From: Nocardia tengchongensis
GTDB taxonomy: Bacteria; Actinomycetota; Actinomycetes; Mycobacteriales; Mycobacteriaceae
Direction: 5' to 3'
DNA: 64,000 nucleotides
Assembly (NCBI RefSeq): GCF_018362975.1
Contig: NZ_CP074371.1
Coordinates: 6,634,001 to 6,698,000, forward strand
The notes under the pieces were generated by a model. It saw only the letters and a list, made by a program, of their open reading frames with translations, was not told where the DNA came from and searched no databases. Made by a program: the position numbers and the translations under genes. Shown one piece after another: positions 26,082 to 35,979 of the stretch (position 1 is the first letter of the stretch; each line of letters opens with the position of its first letter).

Positions 26082-27365
26082 TCAGCGGTTGGTGGCTCGG
26101 TGGGTGACTTCGGCGGCGAGGAGGTCGATGGGGACGTTCGCCGGTGCACGGAAGGTGATGACGGTGTTGCCTGCGATGCGCAGGATTCGGTCTTCCTGAA
26201 GGCCATATTTGTTTTGGGCGACGTGCCAGGTGACCGTGTCCTGGGTGGTTCGGATGTCGGACACCAGGTAAGCGAGGGAACCGCGGTCTCCGGCTGAGGG
26301 GTGGCTGAAGTCGGGAACTTGCGGGGGTGTCGCGACGCAGGTGGTCAAGGCGTTGATGGCGGCGGCTAGGACTTGGGTGGTCGGCTCGGGGTTCTGGTAT
26401 TGCCAAACGGTTTCGTCGATGTCGCTGTGTTCGTAGCCGAGGGTGCCGAGTGTGCGGGTTCGGTAGGTCGTCCAGTTGGGAACGAGTGGGTCGCCGGTTC
26501 CGAGTTGTTCGCAGGTCGGCGCTTGGCGCGAGTCGGGCTGGGTGCGTTGTGCCGCGATGTAGTTGCGGTCCAGGTCGGGGTGCAGTGGTGGGGTGGGGCC
26601 ATCGCCGCGGTCGGTGAGCTTGTTCGCTTCACTCGATTGCAGCATCAGCCATTCGACGGTGTCGTCGAGTTCGGTGGCGCTGCCCGCGCCGGGGATCGCG
26701 GACTGTCCGATTCCGGATCCGGCGGAGAGTCCCGCGATGCGGTAGCCGGTTGCGCGGTCCAATTCGAGGACTATCGCGCTGTCCAGATCCGGGAGCCAGC
26801 ACGGCACCCGGGTAACGCCGTCCGGTGCAGCACAATCCGTCTTCGGAGTCTCGACAACCCGGCCGGAGACGTCGACCAGGTCCCGGTGGATCCGCACGAC
26901 GTAGTCGGAGTCGGGCTTGTACCCGACGGTGGCGCGAACCCGCAGGCCCCGCTGTCGCCACGAATCCCAGTCGTGCTGGGCGACAGTGGAGTAGCCGATG
27001 ACGCCCGTCGGGTCCGCGGAGACGGACTTGATCTCGCTCGGGGTGAGCAGAGGTGCGGCAAGACGCTGCTGCGTCGACGCCGCTGCCGCCGGTGTCGGAT
27101 CGGCGGTCGGGTCCCAGTCCAGCAGAATCGAGACCCCGGCCGTTACGACGGCGATCGGATCACACGGGTCGATGCGGTCGAAGGGTGCGGGCAGCTCCGT
27201 CTTCGCCGCACAGTGCACCGTGTGGAAGAACGGCCGTGGACTCGGAGACAGCTGCGGAGCCCATGACCGCGCAGCATTGTTCGGGCCGGCCTCCCCACAG
27301 CCGCCCAACGCCGCCGCCAGCAGCACCGCAACGCCGCAGAACCCGAATACGACTCGACCCCGCAC
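26082..27365 (-). CDS. Large lipoprotein of unknown function
   Basis: 427 residues from a GTG with an AGGGGG site ahead. Signal VRGRVVFGFCGVAVLLAAAL with lipobox GGC. The exported part has six or more cysteines, several in DPCDPIAV, APTCEQLGTG and LTTCVATPPQ contexts, and ends ITFRAPANVPIDLLAAEVTH. It recalls the DUF3558-like and sensor-domain lipoproteins common in Nocardia, but no family is certain. First gene of a two-lipoprotein unit, divergent from the DUF5995 gene. Confidence 0.72.
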   Translation of the reverse strand: MRGRVVFGFCGVAVLLAAALGGCGEAGPNNAARSWAPQLSPSPRPFFHTVHCAAKTELPAPFDRIDPCDPIAVVTAGVSILLDWDPTADPTPAAAASTQQRLAAPLLTPSEIKSVSADPTGVIGYSTVAQHDWDSWRQRGLRVRATVGYKPDSDYVVRIHRDLVDVSGRVVETPKTDCAAPDGVTRVPCWLPDLDSAIVLELDRATGYRIAGLSAGSGIGQSAIPGAGSATELDDTVEWLMLQSSEANKLTDRGDGPTPPLHPDLDRNYIAAQRTQPDSRQAPTCEQLGTGDPLVPNWTTYRTRTLGTLGYEHSDIDETVWQYQNPEPTTQVLAAAINALTTCVATPPQVPDFSHPSAGDRGSLAYLVSDIRTTQDTVTWHVAQNKYGLQEDRILRIAGNTVITFRAPANVPIDLLAAEVTHRATNR

Positions 27366-27639
27366 AAAACCCCCTCAGCGACGAAATCCCGATTGCAACC
27401 GCGACATTCCGACACCGGTACGAATCGGCATCAAGATCGATGGTGGCGGGAGGGGCGTTAACGACCCGAAGCAAAGCGGCGCCCGTCAGCTCCGATCCGC
27501 TGCCACGGGCTTCCGTTCAGGTATGACAACCGTCACAATTCGGTGAAATATGCTCGGCACCAGGATATTCCGCCGGCACGACACACCAAGCGAACGGCAG
27601 GTCCCCCACCTGTCGGGCAAACCTTGCTAAAACTCCATC

Positions 27640-28530
27640 GTGCTCAATGCATTTGCGCGTTCCGCTGCCGCACTGTCCGTCGCCGCTGCCTCGGTTGTCA
27701 CGCCGGTGGCTGCGCTGGCCGCCCCGGCCGTGTCGCCCGACTGCGCACCGGTCCTTTCGGCTGCCGAGGTCGACGAGATTGCGCGGCTGTCCGATACGAG
27801 TGAGCTCGCCGGGGACGATGAGCTGGCAAGGCTGGACGACGCGGTCGCGCGTGAGCATGGCATCACGGAGATCTTCGAGCGGCACGCCGATCGGCGCGGC
27901 ACCTTTGCGAGTGGTCTCGACACGGTGGAGGCGGCCGCTGTCATGCCGTTGCAGCACGATTCGCGGGCGTTCGCGGACCCGGCTTATGCGCATCGGATCA
28001 GCTTCGATCTGCTGCGCAGGTTTCTCGACAATGTGCACGCCGAGTTCAGTGGCGGTACTCCGGAAGCGCACTGGCGCAACTACTTTGCGCTGGCGGCCGA
28101 TTGTTCGGCCTCGCCTGCTCGGGTAGCGCTCGCTGGATACAACGCGCACCTGGTCGTGGATCTGCCCCGGTCTGTCGCGGAGGCGGGGTCCACGCCGGCC
28201 GATGCCGGTGACTACTTCACGATCGTCGCCAGTATCGCGAATACCGGCGATGCCATCACCGAGCGAACCGACCGGATCTACAGCGCGAAGATGGGCCCGC
28301 TGTGGCGGTTCTATTTCTTCGGTGAGGGTCTCGACAGTGTGCTCGGTAAGGGTGTGGCGACCAAGCCGATGCTGGTGGCCGCGGATCTGGGCGCCAATAC
28401 CACTATCTTCGCCAATGGGCTGGCGCTGGAGAATCCGGCGCTGGCACCGGCGGTGGAGGCCGAGATCGAGCTGGAACGCCGCGTCGCGGAGGGCGTGTTC
28501 GACGAGCTGGCTCGACTCGACGGCATCTGA
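27640..28530 (+). CDS. Secreted DUF5995-like protein
   Basis: 296 residues from a GTG start. The N-terminus has a signal peptide (ARSAAALSVAAASVVTPVAA, cleavage near ALAAP). The mature helical domain contains FADPAYAHRISFDLLRRFLD, HWRNYFALAADCSASPARVA and LAGYNAHLVVDLPRSVAEAG; the conserved N-A-H-x2-x-D-L-P segment matches the DUF5995 family by eye. That family is unstudied; its His/Asp pattern hints at metal binding. A TAA/TGA-flanked single gene. Confidence 0.72.
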   Translation: MLNAFARSAAALSVAAASVVTPVAALAAPAVSPDCAPVLSAAEVDEIARLSDTSELAGDDELARLDDAVAREHGITEIFERHADRRGTFASGLDTVEAAAVMPLQHDSRAFADPAYAHRISFDLLRRFLDNVHAEFSGGTPEAHWRNYFALAADCSASPARVALAGYNAHLVVDLPRSVAEAGSTPADAGDYFTIVASIANTGDAITERTDRIYSAKMGPLWRFYFFGEGLDSVLGKGVATKPMLVAADLGANTTIFANGLALENPALAPAVEAEIELERRVAEGVFDELARLDGI

Positions 28531-28553
28531 GCCCGCGCACCGGGCGGGCCTGC

Positions 28554-30149
28554 TCAGCTCAGGATGATCGAGGCGGCGTGTTCGCCGATCATCATGGTGG
28601 CGGCGTTGGTGTTGCCGCCGACGATGCTGGGCATGATCGAGGCGTCGGCTACGCGGAGGCCGTCGATGCCGCGGACTCGCAGGTGTGGGTCGACCACCGC
28701 GCGGTCGTCGACACCCATCCGGCAGGTGCCGACGGGGTGGTAGACGGTGGTGGCGCGGTTGGGGACTTCAGCGGCGAGGTCGGCGCGGGTGGGGTACTGG
28801 GGGCCTGGGGAGATCTCGGCGTCGACGGCGGGGGTGATCGACTTGGCGGCCATGACTTCCCGGGTGAGTTCCATGCCGTGGACAAGGGTGTCGATGTCCT
28901 GTTGTTCGGCGAGGTAGTTGGGGTCGATGGCGGGGGCGGCGGTGGGGTCTGCGGAGGTGAGGCGCAGGGTGCCCCGACTTTGGGGGTAGATCATCGTCAC
29001 CAGGATGGTGAGGGACTGCCTCGGGTCGGGGATGTGGCGGGTGGGGGCGTCCTGGTTGGGGCCGGGGTAGCTCCAGGGCAGGACGTGGAGCTGGAGGTCG
29101 GGGATGCCGGTCGTGTAGGGGGTGCGCAGGAAGGCGACGGCTTCGAAGACGCTGCGGGCCAGCCAGGTGCTGTTGTTGCGCAACGATTCCCGGAGGAAGG
29201 CTCGGGCGAAGTAGCCGGGTGAGGAGCGGCGCAGGGCGGTCGGCATGGCGAAGGACATCGGGACGAACAGGTGGTCGTGGAGGTTGTCGCCGACGGGGAG
29301 GTCGGCGGTCACGTCGATGTCGAAGGCGCGCAGGTGGTCGGCGGGGCCGATGCCGGAGAGCATGAGCAGGTGCGGGGAGCCGAAAGCGCCCGCGCTGACG
29401 ATCACTTCGCGGTCGGCGCGCAACACCTCGGTCCGGTTTCGAGCGCGGTATTCGACGCCCACGGCCCGGCCATTCTCGATCAGGATGCGCAGGACTTGGG
29501 TGTTCGGCAGCACGGTCAGGGTTTTCGGGCGGTCGTCGAGGTAGCCGACCGAGGTGCTGTAGCGCAATCCGTTGTTGTTGCTCTGCTGGAGGATGGAGAC
29601 GCCGTCCTGCTCGGCTCCGTTGTAGTCGGGGTTGTGGGCCACTCCGGCGGTCTCGGTCAGGGCCTGCATGAACGATTCGGAGGCGGGTGTCAGGTCGCGG
29701 GCGCGGATCACCTTGATCGGGCCGGAGTCGCCGCGGAAGTGGTTGGCGCCGTCTTCGAAGGACTCGAACTTCTTGAAGCTGGGCAGCACGTCCTCGTAGG
29801 ACCAGCCGGTATTGCCCGCCCCTGCCCAGTCGTCGAAGTTGCGGCGGTTGCCGCGCACGAAGACCATCCCGTTGACCGAGCTCGATCCGCCGACCACCTT
29901 GCCGTGGGTCTGCGGCACGGTGCGGCCCAGGGCGTGCTTCTGTTCGACGGTGTAGTGACCCCAGTCGATCAGCTTCTTGAGCTGGGGCACGCTGTGCATC
30001 GGGCCGATCATGCCGGGCTTGCGCACCAGCCGGCTGCGGTCGGTGCGGCCCGCCTCGAACAGGGTGACGGTGGCGCCGGTGTCTGCGAGCCGGCGCGCGA
30101 TGATGGCTCCGGCGCTGCCGGACCCGATGACGATGTAGTCCGACACCAT
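28554..30149 (-). CDS. GMC family FAD-dependent oxidoreductase
   Basis: 531-residue flavoenzyme of the glucose-methanol-choline group. FAD-binding DYIVIGSGSAGAIIARRLAD at the N-terminus; GMC signature 1 around GKVVGGSSSVNGMVFVRGN; signature 2 near GAFGSPHLLMLSGIGPADHL; C-terminal catalytic region YHPVGTCRMG and the flavin-contacting GGNTNAATMMIGE. Choline dehydrogenase and alcohol oxidase relatives share these, so the substrate alcohol is unknown. The ATG at 30149 is preferred to 30170. It converges on the DUF5995 gene. Confidence 0.9.
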   Translation of the reverse strand: MVSDYIVIGSGSAGAIIARRLADTGATVTLFEAGRTDRSRLVRKPGMIGPMHSVPQLKKLIDWGHYTVEQKHALGRTVPQTHGKVVGGSSSVNGMVFVRGNRRNFDDWAGAGNTGWSYEDVLPSFKKFESFEDGANHFRGDSGPIKVIRARDLTPASESFMQALTETAGVAHNPDYNGAEQDGVSILQQSNNNGLRYSTSVGYLDDRPKTLTVLPNTQVLRILIENGRAVGVEYRARNRTEVLRADREVIVSAGAFGSPHLLMLSGIGPADHLRAFDIDVTADLPVGDNLHDHLFVPMSFAMPTALRRSSPGYFARAFLRESLRNNSTWLARSVFEAVAFLRTPYTTGIPDLQLHVLPWSYPGPNQDAPTRHIPDPRQSLTILVTMIYPQSRGTLRLTSADPTAAPAIDPNYLAEQQDIDTLVHGMELTREVMAAKSITPAVDAEISPGPQYPTRADLAAEVPNRATTVYHPVGTCRMGVDDRAVVDPHLRVRGIDGLRVADASIMPSIVGGNTNAATMMIGEHAASIILS

Positions 30150-30395
30150 GATCAGCCCTTCTACCCGCACAAGTCCCGTCGCCGGTCAGCGACGAATCTG
30201 GACTGTGTTGCGAAAGTACTCGAAACCGACCGCACAGGAACCCGTTTCGTTCATCTGATAGTGACCCTCGCGCGTCAGGCTGGTGTCGGGTGCCCGGAGC
30301 CGTTGCCGGTACTGTGCCCGAATTCGGAATCCCATGCCGCGGCGGGCACTCACGCGTGATCGCCGCGCACCTCGACAGCAGGATGTGCAAAACCC

Positions 30396-31463
30396 TTGGT
30401 CATCGTGACGGCACGACCCCAACCGGCGGTGCGGGAACAGACCCCGCCCCCGGTGACGCCCGAATTCGTGCGCCCGCGTGGCAGCGATTACGCGGCCCTG
30501 ATGCGACGGGTGCGGCAGGCGGGACTGCTGGATCGGCGGCTGCCGTACTACGCGGGGAAGACCGCCGCCACCGCAGCGGTTTTCGCGGCCGCCTGGGCGG
30601 CGCTGTGGGCGATCGGCGACTCCTGGTGGATGCTCGGCCCCGCGGTCGTGCTGGCCGCGGTCTTCGCGCAGCTGGCGTTCCTCGGCCATGACGCCGGGCA
30701 CAAACAGATTTTCCGGACCCGCCGGGCCAACCACTGGTACGGGCTGGTCGTCGGCAATCTCGCCACCGGAGTCAGCATCGGCTGGTGGACCAGCAACCAC
30801 AACCGTCATCACGCGCACCCCAATACCGAGGGCGACGACCCGGATGTCAGCGGCATCCTGGCTCATTCCGGGGCGCGAGCCGCCACCGAAAAGGGTTGGC
30901 GGCGTTTCATCTTCCGCTATCAGGCGTGGTTGTTCTTCCCGCTGTTGCTGCTCGAGGCGGGCAGCCTGCACTTCTCGAGCGTGCGCGCGGTACTGACCTG
31001 GCCGATCCCGCACCGGGCCCGGGAGGGTGCGTTCCTGGCCGCCCACGCCGTCGGCTACCTGGCCGGAGTCTTCCTGCTGTTGGAGCCGGTCAAGGCGCTG
31101 GTGTTCATCGCCGTCCAGCAGGGCCTGTTCGGTTTCTACATGGGTTGCACGTTCGCCCCGAACCACAAGGGCATGGAGGTCTTCCCCGAGGGCGACAACA
31201 CCGACTTCCTCCGCCGTCAGGTCCTGACCTCCCGCAACGTCCGCGGCAGCATGCTGACCGATCTGGCACTGGGCGGCCTCAACTATCAGGTGGAACACCA
31301 CCTGTTCCCGTCCATGCCGCGACCGGCTCTGCGCGCGGCCCAGCCCATGGTTCGCACCTTCTGTGCCGAACTCGGCGTCCCTTACGCCGAAACCTCGCTG
31401 CTCACTTCCTATTCCGAAGCCCTGCGTCACCTGAACGCCGTCGGCCGCCAGGCGGCCATATAG
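30396..31463 (+). CDS. Membrane fatty-acid desaturase
   Basis: 355-residue di-iron acyl-lipid or acyl-CoA desaturase (DesA3/linoleoyl-CoA type). The three histidine boxes are intact: HDAGH near residue 98, HNRHH near 133, and QVEHHLFPSMPR near 294, with four membrane helices between. It introduces a double bond into fatty acyl chains using an electron-transfer partner not seen here. Start may be the TTG at 30396 or GTG at 30405. The stop is 10 bases before the next start, so it is probably cotranscribed with the large LuxR regulator. Confidence 0.9.
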   Translation: MVIVTARPQPAVREQTPPPVTPEFVRPRGSDYAALMRRVRQAGLLDRRLPYYAGKTAATAAVFAAAWAALWAIGDSWWMLGPAVVLAAVFAQLAFLGHDAGHKQIFRTRRANHWYGLVVGNLATGVSIGWWTSNHNRHHAHPNTEGDDPDVSGILAHSGARAATEKGWRRFIFRYQAWLFFPLLLLEAGSLHFSSVRAVLTWPIPHRAREGAFLAAHAVGYLAGVFLLLEPVKALVFIAVQQGLFGFYMGCTFAPNHKGMEVFPEGDNTDFLRRQVLTSRNVRGSMLTDLALGGLNYQVEHHLFPSMPRPALRAAQPMVRTFCAELGVPYAETSLLTSYSEALRHLNAVGRQAAI

Positions 31464-31473
31464 GTTGGAGTGC

Positions 31474-34173
31474 ATGCTGCATGGCCGCGCGCCCGAGGAA
31501 GGGCAGATCAGCGAACTGCTGAGCCGGGCCGCGGGCGGGCGCAGCGCCGCACTCGAAATCGTCGGCGAGGCCGGTGGCGGGAAGACGGCGCTGCTGGATC
31601 GGGCGGTGGAACTGGCCGGGGAGTCCTGGCGGGTGTTGCGGTGCGCCGGGGTGGAGGGCGATTCGGAGCTGCCGTTCTCGGGGTTGCAGGAATTGCTGAT
31701 CGCGGCGGGCGCGAATGCCGGTGTGCTGCCGTTGGATTCGCTGCCGCCGGCGCAGGCCGACGCGTTGCGCGCGGTGATCGGGCTGCCGGTGGCGGCGACG
31801 GTCGATCCGTTCCTGGTCGGTCTGGCGACCCTGTCGCTGCTGGCGGACTTGGCCGACGGCGGGCCGGTGCTGTGCGCGATCGATGACGTGCAGTGGCTGG
31901 ATTCCGCTTCGGCGCAAGCGCTTCGGTTCGCCGCGCGGCGGATCGGGGCCGAGGGCATCGTGCTCCTGTTCGCCAGCCGGGGTGAAGCGGCGCTACCGGG
32001 GATCCACGAACTTCACCTGCCGCCGTTGGACGACGACGCCTCCGCGCGGCTGCTCGCCGCGCACTGGCCGGGGTTGCGGCGCGACATGCGGGAGCGGATT
32101 CTGCGGGAGGCGGCGGGAAATCCGCTGGCGCTGCTGGAGTTTCCGCGCATGGACCTGGACGCGCTGCCGGTGGGGCCGCTGCCGCTGCCGTCGCGGCTGT
32201 CGAGCGGGTACCAGCAGCAGATCGCGGAACGCTCGCCCGCCTCACGCACCGCGCTGCTGGCGGCCGCCGCGGAGACGGCCGGGGATCTGCGGCTGGTGCT
32301 GCAGGCGCTCGATGCGCTCGGCGTCGATCCGGCGGGTATCGCGGAAGCCGAAGCGGCGGGGCTGATCGACGTGACGGCGCAGGCGATTCGGTTCCGCCAT
32401 CCCCTGGTGCGGGCGGCGGCCTATCACGGTGCCGCCTTCGGTGAGCGGCAACCGGTCCATGCCGCGCTCGCCGCCGCCTCCGACGACGACCCCGATCGCC
32501 GGGCGTGGCATCTGGCGGCGGCGACGGTGGGTCCCGACGAGGCGATCGCGGCCCTGCTGGAGGCGGCGGCCGTACGAGCGGTGGATCGGGCCGGGTACTC
32601 GGCGGCCTCGGCCGCCGCGGAGCGGGCCGCCGCACTTACCCCCGATATCGAGATCCGTGGCCGCCGAATGCTGTTGGCCATCGAGTGGGCCGCCGCCGCG
32701 GGTAATTTCCGGCGCGCCTACGAGCTGGGGCGGCCCGCCCAGCAGCTGCCGCTCGACGCCGAGGGGCGGGCGCGGCTGGGGTGGGTGAAGGCGCTGATCG
32801 AATTCGAGCAGGGGAATCCGCGCACCGCCCGGGACCTGTTGTTCGCGGCCGCCGAGGAGATCGCCGCCGTCGAACCCGGCAGGGCCGGGCCATTGTTCAT
32901 CGATGCGGCGCGAGCGTCCTGGATCCTGGGCGAGCCGGCGTCGGCGCATCATGCGCGCGACCGGCTGGCCACGCTGCGACTACCGGCCGAGCAGCGCGAC
33001 GGGCTGGTTCAGGCGGTCTCGGGTGCGCTACAGCTGCATTCGGGTGAACTCGCGGCCGGGGTGGCCGCGATCCGAGCCACCGTCGCCGCGGGCCACCACA
33101 CCGAGGATCCCGCGCTGACGCTGGCCGCCACCGGGCAGGCGATGCTGATCGGCGATCTCGAGGACGCCCGCACACTGGCACAGCGGATTTCGGATAACGC
33201 CCAGTGTCAGGGCATGGTCGGCAGGTTCGCCACCGGCGCCATCTACACCGGTGCGGCCGAGCTGATGCTGGGCCGGCTGTGGGAGGCCGAGGAGATCGTC
33301 ACGCACGCGCTGCGGGTGGCCCGTGATATCGGGCAGGTCGGCCAGATCGCCTTCGGCGAAGGCTATCTCGCGCTCATCGCCGGGATGCGCGGCGACGAGC
33401 AGCGGTGCCGGGATCTGCTCGACGATCCGCGCCGGCCGCACCCGCACGACAATTTCATCGATCACGTGCACCGCGAATGGGCCAGGGGGCTGCTCGATCT
33501 CGGGCACGGGCGGTACGAACCGGCCCTGGACCGCCTCGACACCTTGCACCGCATCCCCAACCGGCTGCACGGCCATTGGCTGCACCTGCTGCGGGACCTG
33601 GTGGAGGCCGCGGTGCGCGCGCGGCAGCCCGAGCGGGCCGCGCCGGCGATGGCGGAGATCGAACGCTGGTCAGCGGCCCTGGGTTCGCCGTTCGCGAAGG
33701 CGATCGCGCTGCGCAGTCACGGGCTGCTGTACTCGCACGGCGACGGGTACGCTCGCGCGCTGAAACTGCAAGCGGCCGAGGGACTCTGGTACGACCACGC
33801 CCGCACCGCACTGCTCTACGGCGAGTGGCTGCGCCGCGAACGCAGCATCGGCGAGGCCCGCACCCAGCTGCGCGTCGCGGTCGACACCTTCGACCGGCTC
33901 GGCGCGCTGCCGTGGGCGGCCCACGCCCGCAACGAATTACGCGCCGCCGGGGACGCGGCGCAGCGGCCGCCGACGCCCCCCGCGCCGGAGGCCGCCGCGT
34001 TGACGCCGCAGGAGCTGCAGGTGGCCCGGCTCGCGGCGGCCGGGGCGACGAACAAGGAGATCGCGGCCAAGCTGTTCATCAGCCCGAAAACCGTCAGCCA
34101 CCACCTGTACCGGGCGTTTCCGAAGCTCGGTGTCACCAACCGCGTCGAACTCGCCCGCCTCGGCCCGCTCTGA
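31474..34173 (+). CDS. Large ATP-binding LuxR-family (LAL-type) regulator
   Basis: About 899 residues. N-terminal AAA/STAND-type ATPase: Walker A EAGGGKTALLDRAVE near residue 35, Walker B VLCAIDDVQWLDSASAQALR near 135. The middle is alanine-rich helical repeat, probably TPR-like. The C-terminal LuxR HTH reads ALTPQELQVARLAAAGATNK then EIAAKLFISPKTVSHHLYRA. LAL regulators sense a ligand or protein through the repeat region and activate nearby pathway genes. The ATG at 31474 has GGAG ahead; a TTG at 31465 is the alternative. Desaturase control is suggested by adjacency. Confidence 0.88.
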   Translation: MLHGRAPEEGQISELLSRAAGGRSAALEIVGEAGGGKTALLDRAVELAGESWRVLRCAGVEGDSELPFSGLQELLIAAGANAGVLPLDSLPPAQADALRAVIGLPVAATVDPFLVGLATLSLLADLADGGPVLCAIDDVQWLDSASAQALRFAARRIGAEGIVLLFASRGEAALPGIHELHLPPLDDDASARLLAAHWPGLRRDMRERILREAAGNPLALLEFPRMDLDALPVGPLPLPSRLSSGYQQQIAERSPASRTALLAAAAETAGDLRLVLQALDALGVDPAGIAEAEAAGLIDVTAQAIRFRHPLVRAAAYHGAAFGERQPVHAALAAASDDDPDRRAWHLAAATVGPDEAIAALLEAAAVRAVDRAGYSAASAAAERAAALTPDIEIRGRRMLLAIEWAAAAGNFRRAYELGRPAQQLPLDAEGRARLGWVKALIEFEQGNPRTARDLLFAAAEEIAAVEPGRAGPLFIDAARASWILGEPASAHHARDRLATLRLPAEQRDGLVQAVSGALQLHSGELAAGVAAIRATVAAGHHTEDPALTLAATGQAMLIGDLEDARTLAQRISDNAQCQGMVGRFATGAIYTGAAELMLGRLWEAEEIVTHALRVARDIGQVGQIAFGEGYLALIAGMRGDEQRCRDLLDDPRRPHPHDNFIDHVHREWARGLLDLGHGRYEPALDRLDTLHRIPNRLHGHWLHLLRDLVEAAVRARQPERAAPAMAEIERWSAALGSPFAKAIALRSHGLLYSHGDGYARALKLQAAEGLWYDHARTALLYGEWLRRERSIGEARTQLRVAVDTFDRLGALPWAAHARNELRAAGDAAQRPPTPPAPEAAALTPQELQVARLAAAGATNKEIAAKLFISPKTVSHHLYRAFPKLGVTNRVELARLGPL

Positions 34174-34274
34174 CCGGCGCGGACGCCCTAGGCAAGAAAT
34201 AGGGCATTCGTCCGATGGACCTCACGGACCCCGATTCCTACTGTCGAGGGGTACGTCGGCGAAAGGGTAGCAAC

Positions 34275-34493
34275 ATGATTCGAAAGTCTCTGGTGGTCCT
34301 CGCGGCGGGCGTGCTGATCGGCGCACCCGCCACCGCGACGGCCCAGGCCGCGCAGCCCGAAGCTGTCGCAGCAGTGCAGGACGTGGCGATCAGCACGGGT
34401 TCCGCGGGCGCGGACGTGGTGATCAACGGTCTGATCGCGGCCATCTTCGGCCCGAACGATCCGCACAGCTGCAAGTTCCCGTACTGCTTCTGA
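34275..34493 (+). CDS. Small secreted peptide with Cys-bounded C-terminus
   Basis: 72 residues: signal peptide MIRKSLVVLAAGVLIGAPAT with a likely AQA cleavage site, leaving about 45 residues. The mature part contains a glycine/alanine-rich hydrophobic segment (STGSAGADVVINGLIAAIFG) and ends HSCKFPYCF, where two cysteines could form a small disulfide loop. AAAGGG lies upstream. A perfect terminator follows at 34521-34548, so it is a separate transcription unit end. No family recognised. Confidence 0.7.
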   Translation: MIRKSLVVLAAGVLIGAPATATAQAAQPEAVAAVQDVAISTGSAGADVVINGLIAAIFGPNDPHSCKFPYCF

Positions 34494-34520
34494 GCGCTGT
34501 CGCGAAACAGGATCGACCAG

Positions 34521-34548
34521 GAACCCCGGGCCCCGCGGCCCGGGGTTC
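34521..34548 (+). terminator. Perfect 12-bp intrinsic terminator
   Basis: Arms GAACCCCGGGCC (34521-34532) and its exact complement (34537-34548), a 4-base loop, then TCTTCT. It stands 28 bases beyond the stop of the small secreted peptide gene. Confidence 0.85.
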
Positions 34549-34567
34549 TCTTCTGAAAGGACTTCCT

Positions 34568-35206
34568 GTGAAACGAATCATCGGCATCGCCGCAGCCGCC
34601 GCCGTGAGTCTGGCGGTGGCCGGCTGCCAGGACGGAGCGACGACGACCCCCGGCGGGGAGCACCTGCCTGCCACGACGGTGAGCGCGGCGGAATCCGCGC
34701 CGGCCACGGCCCCGGCGCAGTCGCCGGAGAGTTCGCAAGGCAATGCGCGTCCTCCGGCGGACACCGCTCCCGCCACCGCTGCCAACGGCCAGTGCGTCAG
34801 CCTCACCTCGCCGGTGGTCACGAAGGCGCTCGCCACCCTCGGCGGCGGCGTGGGCGGGGACGGCTTCTATGCCGAGAGCGGCACCGACGCGGCCGTCGGC
34901 TCCTGCCCGGCCCTGCTGTGGGTCCGCGCCGGGACTCCGCACGGCACCGCCAGTTCGCCCTGGCACATCATGCTGTTCAACCACGACGGCTACCTGGGCA
35001 CCGCCACCAAGCGCTCCACGTCCTACACGAGCGTGGTCGGATCCACCGGCCGCACGGTGCAGGTGCAGTACCGCTGGTTGGCCGGCAACGACGCCAACTG
35101 CTGCCCGTCGGGCGGTCCGGCCGTCGTCACCCTCACCCTCGGATCCGACGGGCAGACCGTCACTCCCGACCGCGACTTCCCCGCGCAGGCCATCGCACCC
35201 AAGTGA
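34568..35206 (+). CDS. LppP/LprE family lipoprotein
   Basis: 212 residues: MKRIIGIAAAAAVSLAVAGC gives a lipobox cysteine at 20, followed by a serine/threonine/alanine linker to about residue 70. The mature domain (NGQCVSLTSPVVTKALATLG, WHIMLFNHDGYLGTATKRST, RWLAGNDANCCPSGGPAVVT) matches the LppP/LprE group of mycobacterial and nocardial lipoproteins, with four conserved cysteines. Role unknown beyond a cell-envelope location. AAAGGA precedes the ATG. Confidence 0.82.
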   Translation: MKRIIGIAAAAAVSLAVAGCQDGATTTPGGEHLPATTVSAAESAPATAPAQSPESSQGNARPPADTAPATAANGQCVSLTSPVVTKALATLGGGVGGDGFYAESGTDAAVGSCPALLWVRAGTPHGTASSPWHIMLFNHDGYLGTATKRSTSYTSVVGSTGRTVQVQYRWLAGNDANCCPSGGPAVVTLTLGSDGQTVTPDRDFPAQAIAPK

Positions 35207-35217
35207 ACCCGCGCTGA

Positions 35218-35508
35218 TCAGCGCGCGACGGCCCGCAGGCGCAGGCCCTCCGGTTGCAGGGCTCCGTAGGCGGCGAGGCGGACATCGCTGCCGGGCACCG
35301 CGTCGAGGCGGGTCAGGATCGACGCGAGGACCAAGGTCGCCTCGCTCATAGCGAAGCCGTCGCCCGCGCATTTGCGGACTCCACCGCCGAAGGGGACCAA
35401 CGCTTTTCGCATGACCGGGCGCGCATTCTCCGGCAGCCACCGGTCCGGGTCGAAGCGTTCCGGGTCTGGGAAGACGTCGGGGCGGCGGTGGAGCAGATAC
35501 GACTCACC
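35218..35508 (-). pseudogene. Cytochrome P450, C-terminal fragment
   Basis: About 95 codons of an otherwise normal P450 tail: LLHRRPDVFPDPERFDPDRW, then the haem-thiolate loop VPFGGGVRKCAGDGFAMSEA with the axial cysteine, then the terminal helix and stop at 35218. Upstream (above about 35500) the homology stops abruptly; the I-helix and ExxR region are missing. It is therefore the 3' remnant of a lost gene, left beside the LppP/LprE gene. Confidence 0.8.
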
Positions 35509-35509
35509 G

Positions 35510-35979
35510 CGGACTGGGAGGAACAGTGAAGTGGCGCAACATGGTTCGATACCTACCCGCGGTCGTTCCGGACGTCCGGCGGGGGTTTATCGATCACCGT
35601 GCAATGCAATAACTGTAAGGTTGCCACAGCTTTTTGGCCAGCGCGGTTTCGGTCACGAGACACTGGAATTGGGACAGCCGCAGCGGCCGGGCCGGCACCG
35701 GCTCGCCGCTCCCCCACCGGCGGCCCGCCCCACGGCCGCATCGCGAAGATCGATTTCCGGCCCGTGCGTGCCATCCTCGGACATCCGCGCACCGGCGGAC
35801 GGCACACGATGGCGCAAACAGCGGCGGCTTGGCGCGATCGGTGCTGGTCGCGCCGCCCGCGGTTCACCAAGCTGTATACGGGATCCGGGCGCACCGGCCG
35901 CGCCGCGGGTGTACCCGGAGACCGCACCCTTCGCAGCGGGCGACGCTCGCAACCAACCAGAGGCGACAGTGGGGCTCCG
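35510..35979. other. Gene-free stretch next to P450 scar
   Basis: About 470 bases between the P450 tail and the AraC-type gene. The plus-strand frame entering the regulator is open from 35599 but is compositionally poor, arginine- and proline-rich and unlike a protein. The segment 35570-35640 is AT-richer than the flanks and could hold a promoter. Confidence 0.4.

Noticed and set aside
28578..29222. Glycine/valine-rich plus-strand frame opposite the GMC gene
   Set aside because: Composition is typical of an antisense frame and the GMC motifs on the minus strand are complete.
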